Source of the DNA: Pseudomonas hygromyciniae
Lineage (GTDB): Bacteria > Pseudomonadota > Gammaproteobacteria > Pseudomonadales > Pseudomonadaceae
Length of the DNA: 64,000 bases
NCBI RefSeq assembly: GCF_016925675.1
Contig: NZ_CP070506.1
Coordinates: 3,594,501-3,658,500 of the forward strand
Direction of reading: 5' to 3'
The notes beneath the pieces were generated by a model. That model saw only the letters and a list, made by a program, of their open reading frames with translations, had not been told where the DNA came from and made no database searches. Positions 58,331 to 64,000 of this stretch are shown one piece after another; position 1 is the first letter of the stretch; the number at the start of each line of letters is the position of its first letter. Position numbers and translations under genes: made by a program.

Positions 58331-59191
58331 TCAATGGGAAGCCAGCTCGAAAAACGCCTGAATCAAACGCAACTCCCGGCGCCGCTCCATGCACCCGAGC
58401 ATATGGTGATTCAGCAGTCCATCGCCCCGGATGGGAATCGCATGCACCCGCGGGTCCCGGCTGACTTCCACCGAAGACACCACACCCACTCCCAGCTCGG
58501 CGGCCACCGCTTCTGTCACCGCTTCGCGACTGTCCAGTTCCAGCAAGACCCTGGGCTGCACACTGGCCTTGGCACAGGCGTCGTCGAAGGTACGGCGGGT
58601 GATGGAACTGGGCTCGCGCAGCACCATGATCACCTGGTCCAACTGCTCCAGGCGGATACCCGCAGGCTCTGCCAGCCACGGGTGGCCAGCCGGTACCAAG
58701 GCGCAGATACGCGACTCGCTCAAGGGTTGCAGATGCATGCCCTTGCGCGGTTCCACTTCAGTCAATACCGCCACATCCGCATGCTCGGACAACAGCGCAG
58801 CCAGGGTTTCCTGGGCATTGCCCAAGCGCAGGTTGACGGTAATCCCCGGGTACCGCGCACGCAGCTTTGCCAGCATGGGCATGACCATATGCGGCCCATC
58901 CGCCGCCACTTCCAGGCGCCCGGTGAGCAATTGGCGGTTGGCCTCCAGCAGGGCCTGCGCTTCATCCACCTGGCCGAAGATACTGCGGGTGATGGCCGCC
59001 AGCTTGATGCCCTCCTCCGTCAACTCGACGCGCCGCGCGGTACGCCGCAGCAAGGTGATCTGGTAGTGCTCTTCCAGCGCCTTGATATGCCCGGTCACCG
59101 CCGGCTGGCTGATAAACAGGCGCGCGGCGGCACGGGTAAAACTGCCGTCCCGGGCCACGGCGTCAAATGCGCGGAGTTGAAAAAGATTCAT
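58331..59191 (-). CDS. LysR-family regulator adjacent to phnWX
   Basis: 286 aa from ATG 59189-59191 (MNLFQLRAFDAVARDGSFTR); the 88-residue upstream extension is not credible because it overlaps phnW. HTH: AAARLFISQPAVTGHIKALE. The effector domain carries LEVAADGPHMVMPMLAKLRA and AVAAELGVGVVSSVEV. It is divergent from phnW with about 110 bases between them, and is its probable activator in 2-aminoethylphosphonate use. Confidence 0.88.
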   Translation of the reverse strand: MNLFQLRAFDAVARDGSFTRAAARLFISQPAVTGHIKALEEHYQITLLRRTARRVELTEEGIKLAAITRSIFGQVDEAQALLEANRQLLTGRLEVAADGPHMVMPMLAKLRARYPGITVNLRLGNAQETLAALLSEHADVAVLTEVEPRKGMHLQPLSESRICALVPAGHPWLAEPAGIRLEQLDQVIMVLREPSSITRRTFDDACAKASVQPRVLLELDSREAVTEAVAAELGVGVVSSVEVSRDPRVHAIPIRGDGLLNHHMLGCMERRRELRLIQAFFELASH

Positions 59192-59303
59192 AGCTATCGG
59201 CCTCACTGATGGCTGGCATAACAACAAACAATTTGATTGATGACAAGCCAAACTGCAATTTATGTCCCGTAGCTTCATCCCACTGCTTTGCGAGGACATG
59301 AGA

Positions 59304-60413
59304 ATGAGTACTGCCGCGCCGATCCTGCTCACACCGGGGCCCTTGACCACCTCGGCCCGCACCCGCCAGGCCATGATGGTTGACTGGGGTTCGTGGGATG
59401 ACCGCTTCAACCAACTGACCGCCAGCCTCTGCGAGCAACTGCTGGCGATCATCAACGGTGGCGACAGCCATCACTGCGTGCCCCTGCAAGGTAGCGGCAC
59501 ATTCGCCGTCGAAGCCGCCATCGGCACCCTGGTGCCTCGAGATGGCAAAGTGCTGGTGCTGATCAACGGCGCCTACGGCAAGCGCCTGGCGAAGATCTGC
59601 GAAGTGCTGGGCCGACCGTTCAGTACCTTCGAAACCGCCGAAGACCAGCCCACCACCGCCGCCGATGTCGATCGGCTGTTACAGGCTGACAGCAGCATCA
59701 CCCATGTCGCGCTGATCCACTGCGAAACCAGCACCGGCATCCTCAACCCGCTGCCGGAGATCGCCCAGGTCATCCAGCGCCATGGCAAGCGTTTGATTAT
59801 CGACGCCATGAGCTCCTTTGGCGCACTGCCCATCGACGCCGCCCAGGTGCCGTTCGACGCACTGATCGCCGCGTCCGGCAAATGCCTGGAAGGCGTGCCG
59901 GGCATGGGTTTTGTGTTCGCGAAAAAAGAGGCACTGGCCGCTGCCCAGGGCAATAGCCATTCCCTGGCCATGGATTTGTTTGACCAGCACGCCTACATGG
60001 CCAAGACCGGGCAATGGCGCTTTACCCCGCCGACCCACGTAGTGGCCGCCCTGCATGAAGCGCTGCTGCAATACAACGAAGAAGGCGGTCTGCCGGCGCG
60101 CCATCAGCGCTATGCCGCCAACTGCCAGACACTACTGGACGGTATGGCCGACCTGGGCCTGCGCAGTTTCCTGCCCGCCGCGATCCAGGCGCCGATCATC
60201 GTCACCTTCCACGCGCCGAGCGATCCGCGCTACCAGTTCAAGGACTTCTACGAGCGGGTCAAGGCCAAGGGTTTCATTCTGTATCCGGGCAAATTGACCC
60301 AGGTCGAAACCTTCCGCGTCGGCTGCATCGGCCATGTCAACCAAGCCGAAATGCAAGCGGCAGTGGCGGCGATTGCCCAGGCGCTGCAAGAGATGGAAGT
60401 GCTCGATATCTAA
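59304..60413 (+). CDS. phnW: 2-aminoethylphosphonate-pyruvate aminotransferase
   Basis: 369 aa from ATG 59304 ([17 protein letters not shown]) behind GAGGA; the longer start at 59262 lacks a site. Class V PLP aminotransferase: [20 protein letters not shown], the cofactor Asp in [14 protein letters not shown], and the Schiff-base Lys in [15 protein letters not shown]. The C-terminus has [16 protein letters not shown]. It moves the amino group of 2-AEP to pyruvate, giving phosphonoacetaldehyde for PhnX. Confidence 0.95.
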   Translation: MSTAAPILLTPGPLTTSARTRQAMMVDWGSWDDRFNQLTASLCEQLLAIINGGDSHHCVPLQGSGTFAVEAAIGTLVPRDGKVLVLINGAYGKRLAKICEVLGRPFSTFETAEDQPTTAADVDRLLQADSSITHVALIHCETSTGILNPLPEIAQVIQRHGKRLIIDAMSSFGALPIDAAQVPFDALIAASGKCLEGVPGMGFVFAKKEALAAAQGNSHSLAMDLFDQHAYMAKTGQWRFTPPTHVVAALHEALLQYNEEGGLPARHQRYAANCQTLLDGMADLGLRSFLPAAIQAPIIVTFHAPSDPRYQFKDFYERVKAKGFILYPGKLTQVETFRVGCIGHVNQAEMQAAVAAIAQALQEMEVLDI

Positions 60414-60429
60414 CCCACCCCATTCCAAT

Positions 60430-60531
60430 TGTAGGAGCGAGCTTGCTCGCGAAGATCGTTAACGATAACGCGGGCGGCCTGGTTGGTAGCGGCGCCCCGA
60501 GGTTTTTCGCGAGCACGCTCGCTCCTACAAC
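60430..60531. repeat. REPIN between phnW and phnX
   Basis: Inverted copies of GTAGGAGCGAGCTTGCTCGC (right copy with one change, GAGCACGCTCGCTCCTAC) about 55 bases apart, in the 148-base gap between phnW and phnX. Confidence 0.88.
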
Positions 60532-60561
60532 GTACGCCCCATTACCTATAGGATTTTCACC

Positions 60562-61389
60562 ATGAAGTATCAGAACCCCAACACCCTGCAGGCCGCCATC
60601 CTTGACTGGGCCGGCACCGTGGTCGACTTCGGCTCTTTCGCCCCCACACAGATTTTTGTCGAGGCGTTTGCCGAGTTCGACGTACAGGTTTCCATCGAAG
60701 AAGCCCGTGGCCCGATGGGCATGGGCAAGTGGGACCACATCCGCACCCTGTGTGATCAGCCGCAAGTAGCCGAGCGCTATCGCAAAGCCTTCGGCCGCAC
60801 GCCGACCGACGATGACGTGACCGCCATCTACGAACGCTTCATGCCGTTGCAGATCGAGAAAATCGCCGAACACTCAGCACTGATTCCCGGCGCCCTGGAG
60901 ACCATCGCCGCACTGCGTGCGCAGGGGATCAAGATCGGTTCCTGCTCCGGCTACCCCAAGCAAGTGATGGACAAAGTGGTCGAACTGGCGGCCACCAACG
61001 GCTACATCGCCGACCACGTCGTAGCCACCGACGAAGTGCCCAACGGTCGCCCATGGCCCGCCCAGGCTCTGGCCAACGTGATCGCCCTGGGCATCGATGA
61101 CGTGGCGGCCTGCGTGAAGATCGACGATACCGTGCCGGGCATCCTCGAAGGCCGCCGCGCCGGGATGTGGACGGTGGCGCTGACCTGCTCGGGTAACGCC
61201 CTGGGCCTGACCTACGAGCAGTTCCGCGCCCTGGACGCGGCGACACTGGCCAGCGAGCGCAAGCGCATCGAAACGCTGTTCGCCGGCTCGCGCCCGCACT
61301 ACCTGATCGACACCATCACCGACCTGCCCGGCGTGATCGCCGACATCAATCAGCGCCTGGGCCGTGGTGAAATGCCACAAAGCGCCTGA
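60562..61389 (+). CDS. phnX: Phosphonoacetaldehyde hydrolase
   Basis: 275 aa HAD-superfamily enzyme. The nucleophile motif is [12 protein letters not shown] (Asp near residue 15), the Schiff-base Lys is in GMGKWDHIR near 56, then [12 protein letters not shown] and [19 protein letters not shown]. It cleaves the carbon-phosphorus bond of phosphonoacetaldehyde to acetaldehyde and phosphate. Same strand as phnW, separated by a REPIN. Confidence 0.95.
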   Translation: MKYQNPNTLQAAILDWAGTVVDFGSFAPTQIFVEAFAEFDVQVSIEEARGPMGMGKWDHIRTLCDQPQVAERYRKAFGRTPTDDDVTAIYERFMPLQIEKIAEHSALIPGALETIAALRAQGIKIGSCSGYPKQVMDKVVELAATNGYIADHVVATDEVPNGRPWPAQALANVIALGIDDVAACVKIDDTVPGILEGRRAGMWTVALTCSGNALGLTYEQFRALDAATLASERKRIETLFAGSRPHYLIDTITDLPGVIADINQRLGRGEMPQSA

Positions 61390-61503
61390 TCGACGTCAAT
61401 ACATCGCCCCTCACTCGGGCAAACCTTGCATAACAGGTTTAGGCTAAAGGGACTCCGTCGCCAAAGAACGGAGGTTTGCCCCTGATGAGTGAGGAAAGAC
61501 GCG

Positions 61504-62049
61504 ATGCCGTGGAAAAACAGCGAGTCCCGTTACAGCACCATGTCCATTGCCCTGCACTGGCTGATGCTAGTGCTGCTGGTGCTGGTCTACACCACCATTG
61601 AGTTTCGCGGGATTTTCCCCAAGGGTAGCGGCGGCCGCACCCTGATCAAGGAAATGCACTTCATGTTCGGCCTGACCGTGTTTGTACTGGTCTGGCTGCG
61701 CCTGTTCGCGCGAAGCCTGGGCGCGGCACCGAAAATCCTGCCGGCCCCGCCGCAATGGCAAACCTTACTGGCGACGCTGATGCACGTGGCGCTGTATGTG
61801 TTCATGATCGGCATGCCGATCTTCGGCTGGCTGATCGTCAGTGCCGAAGGGCATTCGGTGTGGTTCTACGGGCTGGAGTTGCCACCGTTGATCGGCGAGA
61901 ACAAAGAGCTGGCCAAGCAGATCGAAGGCTGGCACGTGCTGGGCGGCACCATTGGATACTGGCTGATCGGTTTGCATGCGGCGGCGGGTCTGTACCACCA
62001 CTATTTCATGCGTGATAACACCGTATTGCGCATGTTGCCCAAGCGTTAA
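61504..62049 (+). CDS. Cytochrome b561
   Basis: 181 aa from ATG 61504 (MPWKNSESRYSTMSIALHWL). Four transmembrane helices with haem His candidates in IALHWLML, EMHFMFGL, WHVLGGTIGYW and GLHAAAGLYHH, the YodB/CybB layout. An inner-membrane di-haem b-type cytochrome, probably passing electrons from quinol; the acceptor is unknown. The stop overlaps the end of the convergent PLP enzyme gene. Confidence 0.93.
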   Translation: MPWKNSESRYSTMSIALHWLMLVLLVLVYTTIEFRGIFPKGSGGRTLIKEMHFMFGLTVFVLVWLRLFARSLGAAPKILPAPPQWQTLLATLMHVALYVFMIGMPIFGWLIVSAEGHSVWFYGLELPPLIGENKELAKQIEGWHVLGGTIGYWLIGLHAAAGLYHHYFMRDNTVLRMLPKR

Positions 62050-62936
62050 TCCACTAAACCCCGGCGCCCTTGCAGGCCGCCGGTGTGCACAAAGATCAGG
62101 CGAGTGCCGGGGGCAAAAACCCCGGCCTCGATCTGTTGTTTGAGCGCCAACAGCGCCTTGCCGGTATAGAGCGGTTCCAGGGGCAAGCCACTGGTTTGCC
62201 CGGTGGTGTCGATAAAAGCCAGCAATTGCGGGTCGACCTTGGCAAAACCACCACGGCTGGCATCCAGCAGCTCATACCCGCCCTGCACGATGGCCCGCAC
62301 GTTCTGCGCGACACCGTGATCATCTGGCACCGCCATTGCCCCATACACCGGATGGGCACCCGCCTCCGCCAGGACCAGACCCGCCAGGGTGGTACCAGTG
62401 CCTGCTGCCAGCCACCAGGCGTCGTAATCGGCCCAACCCAGGGTGTGCAACTGCATGCGCACCTGCTCGACCAGCACCCCACAGCCCAACGCCCCCGTCA
62501 TCCCACCGCCGCCTTCGGGCACGGGATGCAGGTGCGGATATCGCTCGCGCCAAGGCAACCAGAAGTCCGGCTCATGGCGTGCGCGGTAACCGCCATAGCC
62601 CAGCCAATACAGTTGCATGCCAAAGGCTTTGAGGTCCAGAACCGTGGGGGTGTCTTGGGGATGCCCGCGCAACAGGCCGACGCTCGGGAAATCAAAACGT
62701 TTACCGGCCGCCGCCAGAGCATGCAGGTGATTGGAGTAGGCCCCGCCGAGGCTGATGATCCCTGTAGCGCCGGCCTGTCGCGCCTGGGCCAAGTGCCCGG
62801 TGAGCTTGAACCACTTGTTGCCGCTGATCAGTGGATCAATCAGGTCCAGGCGCAGCACAGCCACCTCGACCCCGTTCAGCCAATCCAGCTGCAAGGGTTC
62901 AAGGGACGCGTGGGGAAGCCAATCGAAAGGACCCAT
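62046..62936 (-). CDS. ACC deaminase/D-cysteine desulfhydrase-like PLP enzyme
   Basis: 296 aa. The cofactor Lys is in LISGNKWFKLTGHL near residue 42. GGAYSNHLHALAAAGKRF is the substrate/cofactor loop, and the phosphate-binding loop is LAAGTGTTLAG. Fold type II, of the ACC deaminase / D-cysteine desulfhydrase family. Many Pseudomonas members act on D-cysteine rather than ACC, and I cannot decide which here. Confidence 0.88.
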   Translation of the reverse strand: MGPFDWLPHASLEPLQLDWLNGVEVAVLRLDLIDPLISGNKWFKLTGHLAQARQAGATGIISLGGAYSNHLHALAAAGKRFDFPSVGLLRGHPQDTPTVLDLKAFGMQLYWLGYGGYRARHEPDFWLPWRERYPHLHPVPEGGGGMTGALGCGVLVEQVRMQLHTLGWADYDAWWLAAGTGTTLAGLVLAEAGAHPVYGAMAVPDDHGVAQNVRAIVQGGYELLDASRGGFAKVDPQLLAFIDTTGQTSGLPLEPLYTGKALLALKQQIEAGVFAPGTRLIFVHTGGLQGRRGLVD

Positions 62937-62956
62937 CAGGGCATGTCTGCATAAAA

Positions 62957-62984
62957 AAGGGGCGGTAGTTTAACACCGCCCCTT
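62957..62984 (-). terminator. fadH terminator
   Basis: Stem AAGGGGCGGT / ACCGCCCCTT with an 8-base loop; on the minus strand it is followed by a T run. It lies directly after the fadH stop codon. Confidence 0.85.
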
Positions 62985-62992
62985 CCCAGGTC

Positions 62993-64000
62993 TTACAGCT
63001 CGGCAGCGAGGCGCGAGCCCTGGTTGATGGCGCGCTTGGCGTCCAGCTCGGCAGCCACGTCGGCACCGCCAATCAGGTGCACGTTCTGGCCAGCGGCGAC
63101 CAGGCCGTCCTGCAGTTCGCGCAGCGGGTCCTGGCCGGCGCAGATGACGATGTTGTCCACCGCCAGCACTTGGGGCTCGCCCTCGGCACCGACACGGATA
63201 TGCAGACCTTCATCGTCGATCTTCAGGTACTCGACACTATTGAGCATCTGCACCTGCTTGTTCTTCAGGCCGGTACGGTGGATCCAGCCAGTGGTCTTGC
63301 CCAGGCCGTCGCCGACCTTGGAAGTCTTGCGCTGCAGCAGGAACACTTCTCGGGCCGGCGCGTGGCGCTCGGGCTTGATCCCGGCCACACCGCCACGGGC
63401 TTGCAGTTGGGTGTCGATGCCCCATTCTTTCCAGAACGCCTCGCGATCCAGGCTGGTGGACACGCCTTGGTGTACCAGGAACTCCGACACGTCGAAACCG
63501 ATGCCGCCGGCGCCAATCACCGCTACACGCTTGCCCACCGGCTTGCGTTCGAGGATCACGTCCAGGTAACTCAACACCTTGGGGTTCTCGACGCCCGGGA
63601 TCGCCGGGGTACGGGGCGCGATACCGGTGGCCAGGATTACCTCGTCATAACCGCCCGCCACCAGTTGCTCGACGTCCACGCGGGTGTTGAGGCACAGCTC
63701 GACGTGGGTGGTCTGCAACTTGCGCTTGAAATAACGCAGGGTTTCGAAGAACTCTTCCTTGCCCGGCACGCGCTTGGCGATATTGAACTGGCCGCCGATC
63801 TCGCTGGCGGAATCGAACAAGGTCACCTGATGCCCACGCTCGGCGGCCACGGTGGCAGCCGCCAGGCCCGCAGGGCCGGCGCCGACCACCGCGACTTTCT
63901 TGATCTGCTTGACCGGCAGGTAATTGAGCTCGGTCTCGTAGCAGGCGCGGGGGTTGACCAGGCAGGTGGTCAACTTACCGCCGAAGGTATGGTCCAGGCA
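62993..64000 (-). CDS. fadH: 2,4-dienoyl-CoA reductase (NADPH), C-terminal part
   Basis: The gene runs off the right edge; the last 335 codons are visible. They begin CLDHTFGGKLTTCLVNPRAC, the end of the Fe-S cluster Cys set. A two-dinucleotide fold follows: AVVGAGPAGLAAATVAAERG (FAD) and RVAVIGAGGIGFDVSEFLVH (NADPH). The end is GGADVAAELDAKRAINQG. It reduces conjugated double bonds during beta-oxidation of unsaturated fatty acids. The flavin TIM-barrel half lies outside the window. Confidence 0.93.
   Translation of the reverse strand, partial: CLDHTFGGKLTTCLVNPRACYETELNYLPVKQIKKVAVVGAGPAGLAAATVAAERGHQVTLFDSASEIGGQFNIAKRVPGKEEFFETLRYFKRKLQTTHVELCLNTRVDVEQLVAGGYDEVILATGIAPRTPAIPGVENPKVLSYLDVILERKPVGKRVAVIGAGGIGFDVSEFLVHQGVSTSLDREAFWKEWGIDTQLQARGGVAGIKPERHAPAREVFLLQRKTSKVGDGLGKTTGWIHRTGLKNKQVQMLNSVEYLKIDDEGLHIRVGAEGEPQVLAVDNIVICAGQDPLRELQDGLVAAGQNVHLIGGADVAAELDAKRAINQGSRLAAEL

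Overview
The window comes from a fluorescent pseudomonad, most likely the Pseudomonas fluorescens group. The evidence is the syntenic cysS-glnS-ppiB-lpxH block, the leucine/isovalerate (liu) catabolic genes under a LiuR-type MerR regulator, a CrcY-type and a PrrF-type small RNA, about ten REP/REPIN palindromes of the GTGGGAGCGGGCTTGC class between genes, and high GC throughout except in a few acquired patches.

Layout: 1-506 is the end of a RelE/HigB-type toxin gene and its HTH antitoxin. 580-6640 (minus) is a six-gene ABC importer operon of the GlpSTPQ/DUF2160/GlpV type, with a sigma-54 promoter and a divergent sigma-54 activator gene (6967-8789). 8966-14136 is a large Rhs polymorphic toxin gene with a ParB-like nuclease tip and a low-GC presumed immunity gene. 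It is followed by a structured leader and a broken DUF6124/DUF3077-family gene. 14754-19980 holds a DHFR-like reductase gene, cysS, glnS, ppiB and lpxH. 20117-23362 is an EmrAB-type efflux pair with its MarR regulator and two perfect operators. 23620-29018 is tamA-tamB. Then come a GNAT gene, xthA, a PstS-OmpA fusion gene, an acyl-CoA dehydrogenase gene and a LysR gene.

34713-44196 is the liu region: liuR, liuE (HMG-CoA lyase), the CrcY RNA gene with its sigma-54 promoter, an acyl-CoA synthetase gene, and liuABCD behind two LiuR-type palindromes. 44193-46949 holds an S24 repressor gene with two AATAC-N5-GTATT operators, a DUF3077/DUF6124-type gene, the Fur-controlled PrrF RNA and an M14 carboxypeptidase gene. 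46975-50192 and 50189-51797 hold an HxlR/MFS pair and an unusual coupled pair: a stand-alone NRPS-like adenylation enzyme and a six-helix membrane reductase-like protein. 52145-54272 holds an LRR-kinase fusion gene and a YebC-family gene. 54391-61389 is a 2-aminoethylphosphonate region (OPA-type MFS, two LysR genes, phnW, phnX), interrupted by an IS481-family element that landed inside a REPIN. The window ends with cytochrome b561, an ACC deaminase/D-cysteine desulfhydrase-like gene and the 3' part of fadH.

A caveat applies to the whole window. At least seven genes are broken by single-frame shifts, nearly all of them explained by one extra base in a short homopolymer. One of them is the normally essential lpxH. 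This looks more like systematic indel error in the assembly than real gene decay. I give the full-length coordinates of these genes and mark the shift positions.
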